From a virus: 64,000 bases of DNA. Below the pieces are notes generated by a model. The model worked only from the letters and a program-made list of their open reading frames with translations. It was not told the origin of the DNA and searched no databases. The stretch spans positions 1 to 64,000 of IMG/VR virus record IMGVR_UViG_3300035698_035366; one strand, 5' to 3'. Shown here piece after piece: positions 16,291-24,754 of this stretch; the first letter of the stretch is position 1; each line of letters opens with the position of its first letter. A program made the position numbers and the translations under genes.

Positions 16291-16298
16291 TATAAATA
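16291..16298 (+). promoter_or_regulatory. Late-promoter-like box TATAAATA
   Basis: Exact TATAAATA, 53 bp before the ATG of the acidic protein at 16352. Confidence 0.5.
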
Positions 16299-16351
16299 TT
16301 ATACGTTGTTGAGTTATATACTCATATAATAATCAAAAAGGAGAAATACAA

Positions 16352-16642
16352 ATGAACGAAGAAACCACACTAGAAACTGTTGAAACTACAACCGAAGACG
16401 CCGCTGTTCCTACTGAAGAGACTGAGGCAACTGGTCCAACACTAAGCATTGTTGACGTGCGTAATGCAGTTAATGTTATTGATTTTGCATGTAACCAGGG
16501 CGCTTTCAAGGGTTGGGAAGTAATTACTCAGGTTATGGGTGTTCGAAATAATTTGAACGCTTTTGTTCAAGCAGTTACGCCAGAAAAGCCAGAAGATGAA
16601 GGAAGTGCAGAAAGCCCAGAAAGCGAAACACCTGCTGAATAA
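16352..16642 (+). CDS. Conserved acidic T4-like phage protein, unknown function
   Basis: 96 residues. The core 'VDVRNAVNVIDFACNQGAFKGW' is split by acidic Glu/Thr-rich tails at both ends. I recognise this core as a small conserved protein of marine T4-like phages; no function is known to me. The ribosome site AAGGAG lies 9 bp upstream. Its acidity and late-type promoter would fit a virion-assembly helper, but this is inference. Confidence 0.65.
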   Translation: MNEETTLETVETTTEDAAVPTEETEATGPTLSIVDVRNAVNVIDFACNQGAFKGWEVITQVMGVRNNLNAFVQAVTPEKPEDEGSAESPESETPAE

Positions 16643-16702
16643 CCAGTAGTATAAAATTAGTTAATAATAAAATAATAATAATAGCATGGATGCCAAACAC
16701 CA

Positions 16703-17026
16703 ATGACCAGTGACATGATTTTAGATTTTAATTTTAAACCAGGACAAAAAGCAAAACTAATTTATTGGTCTGGTCATCAGTTAGAAACAGCGCATTATAT
16801 TATCATTGAAGTTGTTAATTCTTTAAAAATAAGTGACCATAAATGGTATACAGTTAAAATACCAAAAACTATTATGTCACACAACAATCAAAAAAAATTG
16901 GGTGTAAGTAAAGAAAATATTACTTGCACTGATACGGATCATATTTTCTTTAAAGTAGATCCAGATGAATTAGAACCATTATCAAGTGATTTAGATTTGG
17001 TTATGAATGAACACTATTTGAGGTAA
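16703..17026 (+). CDS. Small protein of unknown function
   Basis: 107 residues; an alternative ATG lies 12 bp downstream. No strong ribosome site. Predicted small beta-rich protein ('GQKAKLIYW', 'HYIIIEVVN', 'WYTVKIPKT'), possibly an SH3/OB-like barrel. Unrecognised. The next gene begins 4 bp after its stop. Confidence 0.55.
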   Translation: MTSDMILDFNFKPGQKAKLIYWSGHQLETAHYIIIEVVNSLKISDHKWYTVKIPKTIMSHNNQKKLGVSKENITCTDTDHIFFKVDPDELEPLSSDLDLVMNEHYLR

Positions 17027-17030
17027 AAAT

Positions 17031-17732
17031 ATGTTAAAACACGTTGGAAGATTATCATCAACAGACGCAAAAGTTGTTGTTGTTTATATGCAAATACCTG
17101 GAAAAGAGGATCATGCACTTGTTTGCGAAAGTAATGCTCTTCCTGACCGAATGCACGACGCGGTTATGAGAGCGTTGGAATCAAAAACCGGGCAAGCCGC
17201 ACAAAACCTAGGTGAATATTTTGGTCGCCAATTCCTGAGTGATATGGGTTGTGATATTATGACCGGTCTACATCGTGCAGGTCGACTACGCCCCGTCCCC
17301 GTTACTGATGTACAGATGGTGCCATCAGCTGGTCATGCGTATCCGTTGAACGAAATTCTTCGAAACATGGGCAAGCTTCCAGAAGCAGGCATCCCAGTTG
17401 ATGCAGCAAAGTATGGTGATCCAAACGATACAAAGTTTAATCCTCATGCCCATAATCATGGCATCGACGAGTCAGAAGATGCTTTACAGTCAGCTAAAGG
17501 AAGACTAGCTCAAGCTAATATGCTGCAAATGGAAGCAAACAAGATTAAGGAAGATGCCTACAGGATGGCACCAAGTTTACGTCCACAAAGTCAAGCTGCT
17601 AAAAAATCCGAAGTTGATTCAGCAGAAGTGCTAGTAGAAGAGAAGAAAACTACTAGAACGGCCCCAACTAAGAAAACAACTACTAGAAAAACACCAGCTA
17701 AAAAAGCTGCTACTAAAAAAGTAACGGCATAA
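17031..17732 (+). CDS. Conserved T4-like phage protein with lysine/alanine-rich tail (possible RpbA-like)
   Basis: 233 residues. The first 110 ('MLKHVGRLSSTDAKVVVVY', 'LPDRMHDAVMRALES', 'LGEYFGRQFL', 'YPLNEILRNMG') match a family conserved in marine T4-like phages; I associate it loosely with the RNA-polymerase-binding protein RpbA but am not certain. The C-terminal 35 residues are a Lys/Thr/Ala/Pro repeat ('TKKTTTRKTPAKKAATKK') like histone H1 tails, so nucleic acid binding is likely. It is in an operon with 16703 and 17753. Confidence 0.6.
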   Translation: MLKHVGRLSSTDAKVVVVYMQIPGKEDHALVCESNALPDRMHDAVMRALESKTGQAAQNLGEYFGRQFLSDMGCDIMTGLHRAGRLRPVPVTDVQMVPSAGHAYPLNEILRNMGKLPEAGIPVDAAKYGDPNDTKFNPHAHNHGIDESEDALQSAKGRLAQANMLQMEANKIKEDAYRMAPSLRPQSQAAKKSEVDSAEVLVEEKKTTRTAPTKKTTTRKTPAKKAATKKVTA

Positions 17733-17752
17733 ATTTAAATAATAAAATAACA

Positions 17753-18037
17753 ATGAGCGGGTTAAACCGCTCAGATCGAATGAGAAAAGAACTTATAAAA
17801 GCAATCATTGAAGAACGGGAACGTCACTTAAACCTTCCTGGTTCCGAATTTGACTTAAATAATGGTCCAAATGATTGGGTCGCAATTGCTGGTCGATACC
17901 TTACAGAAGGAGCCCAGCGTAAAGGTGTAACTCCTTTATCAGATGATTTTATTGATAATCTTACCAAAGCTGCCGCGGTGATATTAGCTGGGCTTGAACA
18001 TGTCAACCACATGAAAGAAAATAAGAGATTAAAATAA
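17753..18037 (+). CDS. Small phage protein, helical, unknown function
   Basis: 94 residues. Contains 'NDWVAIAGRYLTEGAQRKG' and 'FIDNLTKAAAVILAGLEHV', a helical layout shared with small phage proteins of the MazG-like/'EExxE' neighbourhood, but the catalytic acidic residues of nucleotide pyrophosphohydrolases are not evident. Function not assigned. Confidence 0.55.
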   Translation: MSGLNRSDRMRKELIKAIIEERERHLNLPGSEFDLNNGPNDWVAIAGRYLTEGAQRKGVTPLSDDFIDNLTKAAAVILAGLEHVNHMKENKRLK

Positions 18038-18039
18038 TA

Positions 18040-18069
18040 TTGACTTTTCACTTGATAATGCGTTAGTAT
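18040..18069 (+). promoter_or_regulatory. Sigma-70-type promoter (weaker)
   Basis: TTGACT (18040-18045), 18 bp spacer, TAGTAT (18064-18069), 37 bp before the ATG at 18106. Confidence 0.5.
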
Positions 18070-18105
18070 TAATTGTTAACTAATTAATTATTGGTAAGAA
18101 AATAT

Positions 18106-18663
18106 ATGAATAATAAAAGTTTATTACCAAGCTATAGGGCAAAATTACTGCGCCGTTACAAGAAATTTAATCAATGTTTTATTAAATCCAATGGCCCGTG
18201 GTTTTTACGTTTTGCCAAGTGGCTACGTTATCGTGGAAAAACTAGAATGATTCTGGATAGGTCGGGTGATGAGCCGTACCTCGAAAGATTTTATCTCTTA
18301 AATTTACGTCCTTTATGCAGGATAACAATTCATTGTTTCTGGAAATCAGATGATGATGGTGGATTGCATGATCACCCCTGGAGGTTTGCTGGATCTAAAA
18401 TTTTATCTGGTGGTTATTGGGAACATTTAGAAGATGGATCAAAAGTTTGGTGTGATAATAAAACCCCATTAAGATGGTTTGGTGGAGAATATTTGCATCG
18501 CGTAGAATTGCAAAACGAGGGTGATAGAGTTTGGACCTTGTTTATTATGGGACCAAAATATCGAAACTGGGGATTTGTACCGTTTGATGGTGATAAAAAA
18601 TGGGTTTATTGGAAAGATTATATAACCCAAAAGCGTTTACGCTTACAAGGGAGGGTTCAATAG
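18106..18663 (+). CDS. Cupin-like phage protein
   Basis: 185 residues from ATG 18106 (an in-frame TTG at 18091 gives a longer form). The segment 'GGLHDHPWRFAGSKILSGGYWEHLEDG' is split across a HxH...G motif, and 'EYLHRVEL' plus 'WTLFIMGPKYRNWGFVP' supply a second histidine and the closing strands. This pattern fits a small cupin barrel binding a metal through His residues, a family I know as hypothetical proteins in phages and bacteria. The N-terminal 60 residues are basic. Substrate unknown. Confidence 0.6.
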   Translation: MNNKSLLPSYRAKLLRRYKKFNQCFIKSNGPWFLRFAKWLRYRGKTRMILDRSGDEPYLERFYLLNLRPLCRITIHCFWKSDDDGGLHDHPWRFAGSKILSGGYWEHLEDGSKVWCDNKTPLRWFGGEYLHRVELQNEGDRVWTLFIMGPKYRNWGFVPFDGDKKWVYWKDYITQKRLRLQGRVQ

Positions 18664-18670
18664 ACTAAGA

Positions 18671-18678
18671 ACTAAATA
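18671..18678 (+). promoter_or_regulatory. Late-promoter-like box ACTAAATA
   Basis: Plus-strand ACTAAATA, 29 bp before the ATG at 18708. Confidence 0.4.
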
Positions 18679-18707
18679 CTAATACAACAATTAATTGAGG
18701 TATTGTT

Positions 18708-19025
18708 ATGTTAGTTAGAAGAAAAATTACTGAGCTTACTGATAACGATCTTATTGAAATCTTTTCAAATGTGCAATATGAAGATATTCCTGCAGAATTT
18801 ATTGCGGGTGCAAAATTAATGAATCAGAATGGTACGTGTAGTTATTTTACTGGTGAAGAATTTAAAGATTTTATGATGAAAATAAAGCAAACCAACAATA
18901 TAGTTCCATATGGTGAGTTTGAATTGTCTTTAAATGTAGATCGATTTTCAAAAAATGTAAATTCTATTACCAAAGAAATTTTGGATAAGGCCATTAGGAA
19001 TGATAAAAGCAATTCTAGCAATTGA
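18708..19025 (+). CDS. Small protein of unknown function
   Basis: 105 residues, acidic and mainly helical. Ribosome site GAGG about 9 bp before the ATG. Ends 26 bp inside the dihydrofolate reductase gene, so the two are probably co-translated. No recognised motif. Confidence 0.6.
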   Translation: MLVRRKITELTDNDLIEIFSNVQYEDIPAEFIAGAKLMNQNGTCSYFTGEEFKDFMMKIKQTNNIVPYGEFELSLNVDRFSKNVNSITKEILDKAIRNDKSNSSN

Positions 19026-19503
19026 TGCCAATGGTGGTATAGGTTTAGATAACCATCTTCCGTGGCCAAATATCCCACTTGATTTACAAAATTTTCAAAA
19101 ATTAACAACTAACCACCATGTAATAATGGGCAGGAAAACTTGGGAAAGCCTTCCAGAAAAATATCGCCCCTTACCCAACCGTATGAATTACGTCGTTACT
19201 CGGTCACAACGTGATGATGTTGTCTGTATTCACCCAACCGAAGTTATAGATTTTGTTAGTAACTTGGACAAAACTTCTACCAAAGACATTTGGGTTATTG
19301 GTGGCGCGAATTTAATCAATCATATGATCGACGAAATCAAAGAATTTCATCTAACGAGGATTCAAGCAAGCTACACAGCCGACACCTATATTGACATAGA
19401 TAACATGTTGAAAACCTTTGATAAAATTTACGAAAAACAGCACGAAGGGTTGCTGGACGCAACAATTGGATTTGAAATATGGCGCACCAAACCCCACCAG
19501 TAA
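19000..19503 (+). CDS. frd: Dihydrofolate reductase
   Basis: 167 residues. Classic DHFR features: N-terminal 'ILAIDANGGIGLDNHLPW' with the PW substrate loop, 'VIMGRKTWESLP' for NADPH binding, 'YVVTR', and 'IWVIGGANLI' (GG motif). It reduces dihydrofolate to tetrahydrofolate, regenerating the cofactor consumed by the thymidylate synthase encoded 1.2 kb downstream. This pairing is the same as T4 frd-td. It overlaps both neighbours. Confidence 0.95.
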   Translation: MIKAILAIDANGGIGLDNHLPWPNIPLDLQNFQKLTTNHHVIMGRKTWESLPEKYRPLPNRMNYVVTRSQRDDVVCIHPTEVIDFVSNLDKTSTKDIWVIGGANLINHMIDEIKEFHLTRIQASYTADTYIDIDNMLKTFDKIYEKQHEGLLDATIGFEIWRTKPHQ

Positions 19504-20000
19504 AAATCAAATATATAACATTACCAAGCCGAACAATTTACAATTATTGTGGTGCTTGGTCGTATCTACCAGATGGAAGGGTGGATAATCGTTATCCAAA
19601 TAAAGCGTTTTTTGATAAAAAGGATTGGTCCAATTTCTATGAACGGATTGAGAAAAGTATATTGAATTCAGGGTTTGATGATCCTATAATAATATATGCT
19701 GGATGGAATAGAAGATGGAAAAATCATCCAGACGAAATACAAGATCTAGGTTTAGAGAATCTTTTAACTTGCACCAATACCGGTGGAAGCCGGCTGTGGG
19801 TTGCACAAAAATATAACATGGATATTCCATGTATGGTTAATGATTTTGTGGATCGTTTTCCTGATGCGCCAGAATTGAAAACACTTGAAGAAATCGAACT
19901 GTTGCACACAAAGAAAAAACCAATGGCTATTCATCTTCGTGACGATGGTGTTTTTATACAGCCCAACGTTGATAAAGATAATGAATGGCGGAAACAATGA
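19479..20000 (+). CDS. Unknown protein between DHFR and thymidylate synthase (possible ParB/Srx-like fold)
   Basis: 173 residues, overlapping the DHFR end by 25 bp. 'PIIIYAGWNRRW' and 'CTNTGGSRLWVAQKYNMDIPCMVNDF' recall the 'GxxRlxaAkxlg...iPv.v.d' stretch of ParB/sulfiredoxin-like domains, which would suggest nucleotide binding or DNA interaction, but the match is loose. No other motif. Confidence 0.55.
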   Translation: MAHQTPPVKIKYITLPSRTIYNYCGAWSYLPDGRVDNRYPNKAFFDKKDWSNFYERIEKSILNSGFDDPIIIYAGWNRRWKNHPDEIQDLGLENLLTCTNTGGSRLWVAQKYNMDIPCMVNDFVDRFPDAPELKTLEEIELLHTKKKPMAIHLRDDGVFIQPNVDKDNEWRKQ

Positions 20001-20704
20001 GAATAACAGACCTAAATAAAAAATCATTATTTGAATCATATCTAAATGAAGTTTTACAATATGATGATAATTTTATCGACGAACTAAAAACAATGTTTGG
20101 TGAAATATACGATAAATTCGTTAATACAAATGCGTCAAAAAATGATGTTGCGGATTATATTAAATCCAAATTAGACGTTATACTAAAAAAGCAATTTCCT
20201 ACGAAAATAATTGATACGGTAATAGATATAAAAAGAAGTAATTCATCTGTTAAAACGTTTAATAATTCACATTTTGAATTGACATTAAATTTTAGTCCAA
20301 CATATATAACACAAATGACGACTAATATATCCCAAGTAAACATATCAAAAAGTATGTTTATATGGAATTGTATTGATATAACTGCTCATGAAATGGGTCA
20401 CATAGAACAAAATATAAAAAACCAAAATAATAAATTTGATTTCAATGATCCAAAAAGTGTCCGTGTTCTACGAGCCGAAATTGCGCCATATGCTAAACAG
20501 ATAAGTCTGATAATTAAAAATGTGTTGGATTCAAACGGATTAACGGGTATAGAAACCAACTTACTATTTCATCTTTTAGATACTATCCCACAGTATGATG
20601 ACTTTATAACAGATCTTTCATTTATTAAAAATGACAAAATTAAAAAACATTTTGAAAATGAATTTAAAAAACATATTACTAATTATTTAAAGGGTTACTT
20701 ATAA
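19997..20704 (+). CDS. Putative zinc metallopeptidase (HExxH)
   Basis: 235 residues from ATG 19997, which overlaps the previous stop as ATGA; an ATG at 19985 adds four residues. Residues 131-135 are H-E-M-G-H within 'DITAHEMGHIEQN', the zincin consensus including the favoured small residue after the helix start. A third zinc ligand may come from 'RAEIAPYA' downstream. The N-terminus 'MRITDLNKKSLFESYL' resembles the MRxIEL starts of two virion-region proteins (22314, 23363), so it may be packaged. TAATG links it to thyA. Peptidase activity is inferred from the motif only. Confidence 0.6.
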   Translation: MRITDLNKKSLFESYLNEVLQYDDNFIDELKTMFGEIYDKFVNTNASKNDVADYIKSKLDVILKKQFPTKIIDTVIDIKRSNSSVKTFNNSHFELTLNFSPTYITQMTTNISQVNISKSMFIWNCIDITAHEMGHIEQNIKNQNNKFDFNDPKSVRVLRAEIAPYAKQISLIIKNVLDSNGLTGIETNLLFHLLDTIPQYDDFITDLSFIKNDKIKKHFENEFKKHITNYLKGYL

Positions 20705-21627
20705 TGAAACAATATTTAGAATCGCTAAAATATGTTATGGAAAACGGAGAAGACCGAGGTGATAGGACCGGAGTTGGCACTCGCTCGATATTCGGTCACA
20801 CAATGCGCTTTGATCTTCGAGAAGGATTTCCCGCAATGACCACAAAGAAGCTCGCTTGGAAATCTGTCGTTTCGGAATTATTGTGGTTTCTTGAAGGTTC
20901 AGATGATGAACGCAGACTTGCAGAAATTTTGTATGGAAAGCCCGCCAAGGACCTTGTTGGAAAAAATACAATCTGGACCGCTAATGCCGATAAACAAGGT
21001 GTTGAACTTGGCTATGATAATAATGATTTTGTCAAAAGATTGGGCCCAGTGTATGGTGTACAATGGAGGGCCTGGGAGGGTATTGATGAGTTTCATGGTG
21101 CCTTACTAAGGGACGAAGAACCACATACATTACACACCTATACCAGCAAGAAAGTGGATCAAATTGCGCGTCTAGTGGATGACATTAAGAACAATCCTGA
21201 AAGTCGTCGACATATGTTATCTGCTTGGAATGTATCATCGATTGATAAGATGGCGCTTCCACCATGTCATTTGTTGGCCCAGTTTTATGTTTCTAATGGT
21301 CGATACTTAAATTGTATGGTGAATATGAGGTCAATCGATTCTTTCTTAGGCTTGCCATTTAATATCGCCTCTTATGCACTATTAAATCATTTAATGGCGC
21401 AGGTAACTGGCTTAGAAGCAGGTGAACTAATTATGACTCTTGGTGATTTGCATATCTATAATAACCATTTTGATCAGGTCAAAGAGCAATTAGAAAGAGA
21501 ACCTCTTGAATTGCCTAAGCTATGGATAAATCCAGAGATTGCAAGAATTGACGATTTCACAATGCAAGATATTAAATTAGAAAATTATCAATCACATGAT
21601 AGCATCAAAGCACCAATGGCAGTTTAA
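20704..21627 (+). CDS. thyA: Thymidylate synthase
   Basis: 307 residues, the usual ThyA type. 'GDRTGVGTRSIFG' and 'GPVYGVQWRAW' are N-terminal signatures; the catalytic cysteine is residue 188 in 'ALPPCHLLAQFYV'; 'MRSIDSFLGLPFNIASY' and 'GDLHIYNNH' follow. The Arg-Ser motif before it is 'NMRSID' rather than the more usual 'QRSxD', a small variation. It converts dUMP to dTMP using methylene-tetrahydrofolate, producing dihydrofolate for the DHFR at 19000. No intron interrupts it, unlike T4 td. Its stop overlaps the convergent structural gene by 4 bp. Confidence 0.97.
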   Translation: MKQYLESLKYVMENGEDRGDRTGVGTRSIFGHTMRFDLREGFPAMTTKKLAWKSVVSELLWFLEGSDDERRLAEILYGKPAKDLVGKNTIWTANADKQGVELGYDNNDFVKRLGPVYGVQWRAWEGIDEFHGALLRDEEPHTLHTYTSKKVDQIARLVDDIKNNPESRRHMLSAWNVSSIDKMALPPCHLLAQFYVSNGRYLNCMVNMRSIDSFLGLPFNIASYALLNHLMAQVTGLEAGELIMTLGDLHIYNNHFDQVKEQLEREPLELPKLWINPEIARIDDFTMQDIKLENYQSHDSIKAPMAV

Positions 21628-22253
21628 TCACCAAACGCTGTAACCATTATAGCCGAGACGCCTGTTTCATCCAATCCATTTGAGGTATTTCTAATCTTGA
21701 CTTCAATTGAACCAGGTAACTGGTTGGAAAATAGAGGTGTAATTACTTCTGTTCCGGCGGTTAAAATTGATGCTTGTACGACATAATCAGAATCACTAAA
21801 AGCTGTATCCCATGTAATTACCCATTCACCTGTATCGCCCGGAAGTGCATTGATTCTATCAACACTTAACACACCAAATGATTTCAAATTGATAGGAGTG
21901 TTGGTTCCATTTGGAACGAATTTTACCAGTGCCTTTGCTGCATTATCAGACGCAGTTGTAACAAGTGAATCGACCTCGGTAAGAATTTTTTCATATGTTT
22001 TAGGTGCATCGTTTACTAGGACATTTAGACTGGAATCAGCTGTATTATAATACAATTGACCAATTAATGGTTTCAATGGTGCGGACTCATTGGCGAAGTT
22101 TTCAACCATATGGACCAAATTTTCTGCCATAATTTCACCATAATTTGATACGTTACGACCAAACAGTTTGATGTCTGTTTTAGCGTCATTCACCGTTCCG
22201 TCAAGGACCGTGGTTAATGCCGTACCGTTTGTTTTATCTATATCATATGCCAT
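21624..22253 (-). CDS. T4-like virion structural/fibre-associated protein
   Basis: 209 residues. The N-terminal half ('MAYDIDKTNGTALTTV', 'NYGEIMAENLVHMVENFAN', 'PLIGQLYYNT') is a conserved module of marine T4-like phage structural proteins, often next to baseplate or fibre genes. The C-terminal 90 residues are beta-rich ('WVITWDTAFSDSDYVVQASI'), as in fibre or decoration domains. A CATAAATA box lies 31 bp upstream. Likely part of the tail fibre/baseplate network; exact place unknown. Confidence 0.7.
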   Translation of the reverse strand: MAYDIDKTNGTALTTVLDGTVNDAKTDIKLFGRNVSNYGEIMAENLVHMVENFANESAPLKPLIGQLYYNTADSSLNVLVNDAPKTYEKILTEVDSLVTTASDNAAKALVKFVPNGTNTPINLKSFGVLSVDRINALPGDTGEWVITWDTAFSDSDYVVQASILTAGTEVITPLFSNQLPGSIEVKIRNTSNGLDETGVSAIMVTAFGD

Positions 22254-22283
22254 ATTGTTGTCCTTATGTCCTGTATTTGTATT

Positions 22284-22291
22284 TATTTATG
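22284..22291 (-). promoter_or_regulatory. Late-promoter-like box CATAAATA
   Basis: Minus-strand CATAAATA, 31 bp before the ATG at 22253, one base from TATAAATA. Confidence 0.45.
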
Positions 22292-22313
22292 CTATTTTAT
22301 CATGACTTGAATG

Positions 22314-23363
22314 TTAAAAACTTGTTCCAACGTGTCTTGCTGATCTAGCAAACTCGTCGCCATTATCATAGTACTCAATCTGTCTCTTGTTTCTATTAGC
22401 AAGATAATCAATTGCTTCATGCGCGTCCTCGATCTCACCATCAATTAAATGTCTGAATACAATAGACCATTCAACTGGTGGGATAGCTGGATGGATTAAA
22501 TTGGCTTCTCTAGCTTGTCCAATAATTGAACTAATTATATTGTCGCCATATTTGAGCATCTTCATTGCTCTAATTACAAGTTTTTCAATATGTTCTGGTT
22601 TGATTTCTTCAATCGTTCTAGAAGTATAATACTTATTAAACATATTGGTGATACTGTTGGCTTTCTGTCGTCTAAGTACAGTATCACTTTCAAGTGGTTT
22701 GTCCCAGTGATCTGTAAGGTGATATTTTTCTGATAGACGTAATAATCCCTTCTGAAAAGATGCGCCGCGGTTATGAAGCGTCCTAACATCTTTTAAGAAA
22801 CTACGTTCTTTATTGGTTAAGTCTTGACCAACTTTCTTTGACCAAACTGGTTTCTTCCAATCCTCCATGACATGAAAAAGTGTTTCAATGGCTTTTGGTG
22901 ATGCTGTTTTTGTAGCGCCACTAAAAATTCCACCCCGTGATTCTGGATTTGCATATAATAACCATTGAACGGATTTTTGACTAAAAAGGTCAAATATTAA
23001 TACTACGCCTTTGAGGTATCTATTCAAAGGTTTGATAATTTTCGTATCAATACCAATTTCTCTTTCATTCGCTGAATCTGACGTTCCATCCGTATATGTC
23101 ATTTGGAAATCGTATTCGAATGCTCCATATTTCTTAACCAATGGCTTAGCATTAAAGACAAATTTGAAATCATAATGATCGCCCCCAACAAAGCGATTCA
23201 TATCGGGGTCATATGTGGTGCTAATATAAGTATTTCTTAATGTTTTCAAACTGTTAGAATCAATGCTATGTGAAACCCCGTGATGATCAGTGAGGTGATA
23301 TAGATAGTCATACTTAGTTGTATATTCAGTATCTCCTTGCTTATGTAATTCAATTAGTCTCAT
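22314..23363 (-). CDS. Putative packaged phage protein, ART-like N-terminal fold possible
   Basis: 349 residues. Starts 'MRLIELHKQGD', similar to the start of the upstream neighbour (MRAIELYE). The N-terminal 130 residues contain 'YLYHLTDHHGV', 'TYISTTYDPDMN', 'FKFVFNAKPLVKKYG' and 'EREIGIDTKIIKPLNRYL', a layout I associate with a phage family resembling ADP-ribosyltransferase folds (H-x-T...S-x-T...E). The rest is helical and basic. If correct, it could be a head-packaged effector comparable in concept to T4 Alt. Low certainty; the coding call itself is firm. It overlaps the upstream stop by one base. Confidence 0.6.
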   Translation of the reverse strand: MRLIELHKQGDTEYTTKYDYLYHLTDHHGVSHSIDSNSLKTLRNTYISTTYDPDMNRFVGGDHYDFKFVFNAKPLVKKYGAFEYDFQMTYTDGTSDSANEREIGIDTKIIKPLNRYLKGVVLIFDLFSQKSVQWLLYANPESRGGIFSGATKTASPKAIETLFHVMEDWKKPVWSKKVGQDLTNKERSFLKDVRTLHNRGASFQKGLLRLSEKYHLTDHWDKPLESDTVLRRQKANSITNMFNKYYTSRTIEEIKPEHIEKLVIRAMKMLKYGDNIISSIIGQAREANLIHPAIPPVEWSIVFRHLIDGEIEDAHEAIDYLANRNKRQIEYYDNGDEFARSARHVGTSF

Positions 23364-24616
23364 TACTTCTTTCCCTTCATTACATCAGATTGATTAACTT
23401 TTTCACCATTCAGATACCATTTTTTAGTTCCATCGGAGTATTCAAGAGCTGGGCCGTCTTCTCTATGGAGTTGACCATTCAGATACCAAGCTTTAGTTCC
23501 ATCGGGGTATTCAATAGCGGGTCCGTCTTCTCTATGTAGTATACCATTCAAAAACCATTCCTTCCCTCCATCTGTGGATTCGATAGCTGGACCGTCTTCT
23601 CTATGGGGTTCACCATTTAGATACCATTCTTTGGTTCCATCTGCCTTTTCAACAGCGGGGCCGTCTTCTCTATGGAGTTGACCATTCAAGTGCCATTTTT
23701 TAGTTCCATCTGCCGTTTCAAGGGCGGGCCCATCTTCTCTATGTAGTATACCATTCAAAAACCATTTCTTTGAGCCACCTGGTTCTCCAATAGTATCAAT
23801 AGCAGGACCGTCTTCTCTATGGAGTTCCCCTTCTTTGTTATACCACTTATCGCCTAGTCTAAATGATCCATTCACATAATCCACTTTACTCAATTTCTTA
23901 AAAATACCAAATATCTTCTTATGTTCCATTAGAAAGGGTATTGGTTTTATTTGGCTATCTTGCTCATCCATATATTGACCAGTTTCAAAATGGAATTGCC
24001 ATCTGGTGTTGGTTGGTTTATGTAAAACAATATACATCGGGCCACGTTTGCTGTATTGGTTGTGAAATTTAGGGTCATCTTTCGTAGTCGTACACCATTT
24101 CGTGTTTTTACCGAAATAGCAACTGGCTTTATGGGTTATTGGTATTACTACTTTATATTCCGAGTCATTAAATAGCAATTGAGCATCACCATTATCATAC
24201 ATTTGTTGTTCTACTTCATCTTTCTTTTCTTTTTTACTAGAAAGATCTTCAGTATTATCCTTGTATGTGTCCACAACATCAAGTAATTGGTTTGCGTCTT
24301 TGAATTTGTTGATGTCTTTATGTTCTGGATTTAATTTCTTTTTGATTGCTAGTCTGGCATATATTTTTAAGGCAGGCGTAATTTTTGAAGGTATGTCTTC
24401 CAGGCGCTGTATAGTCCCTTTGAGATATCGAGTAATCATCCAATTTACGTATTTGTTATTTTGTGTTGGATCTTGATCTTCAAGCCAATCGGTCCAGTTC
24501 TCACCTTGGGCGCCGATCTGATCCTTATACATATCAAAAGAATTATCTTGATTTAATCGCGACAATAATGACTCTTGTTTATAGTCGTGATATTCATATA
24601 ACTCTATTGCTCTCAT
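23363..24616 (-). CDS. MORN-like repeat protein with phage 'KWCT' domain
   Basis: 417 residues. Residues about 130-240 hold a domain common in large marine phages, with 'GKNTKWCTTTKDD', 'MYIVLHKPTNTRWQFHFE' and 'QYMDEQDSQI'. Residues about 265-410 contain six tandem repeats of 23 residues built on 'LHREDGPAxExxDGTKxWYLNG', a MORN-like antitoxin/structural repeat. The N-terminus 'MRAIELYEYHD' resembles the next gene's start and contains an L-x-E site, the T4 prohead protease consensus. A TATAAATA box is 67 bp upstream. Likely a virion or head-internal protein; function unknown. Confidence 0.7.
   Translation of the reverse strand: MRAIELYEYHDYKQESLLSRLNQDNSFDMYKDQIGAQGENWTDWLEDQDPTQNNKYVNWMITRYLKGTIQRLEDIPSKITPALKIYARLAIKKKLNPEHKDINKFKDANQLLDVVDTYKDNTEDLSSKKEKKDEVEQQMYDNGDAQLLFNDSEYKVVIPITHKASCYFGKNTKWCTTTKDDPKFHNQYSKRGPMYIVLHKPTNTRWQFHFETGQYMDEQDSQIKPIPFLMEHKKIFGIFKKLSKVDYVNGSFRLGDKWYNKEGELHREDGPAIDTIGEPGGSKKWFLNGILHREDGPALETADGTKKWHLNGQLHREDGPAVEKADGTKEWYLNGEPHREDGPAIESTDGGKEWFLNGILHREDGPAIEYPDGTKAWYLNGQLHREDGPALEYSDGTKKWYLNGEKVNQSDVMKGKK
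23420..23830 (-). repeat. 69-bp tandem coding repeats (six copies)
   Basis: Six near-identical 69-bp units encode the 23-residue repeats of the MORN-like protein. High DNA identity between units means copy number could change by recombination or slippage. The oldest copy (nearest 23830) has a 4-residue insertion. Confidence 0.85.
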
Positions 24617-24683
24617 TACTTCTTTCCTATCATCTCTATGTCACTATACCAGTATCATGAGATATTACTCATTTAACCATTAG

Positions 24684-24691
24684 TATTTATA
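24684..24691 (-). promoter_or_regulatory. Late-promoter-like box TATAAATA
   Basis: Exact TATAAATA on the minus strand, 67 bp upstream of the ATG at 24616, inside the 138-bp gap before the next structural gene. Nothing else is seen in that gap. Confidence 0.5.
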
Positions 24692-24754
24692 ATTACTGCA
24701 ATACCAAATCAATTGTATCCCGTTCCCGGTTATAATTTACCACACATTTTAAAA

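Noticed and set aside
23420-23830. Regular repeats as a possible CRISPR array
   Set aside because: The 69-bp units are in-frame coding repeats with no variable spacers.
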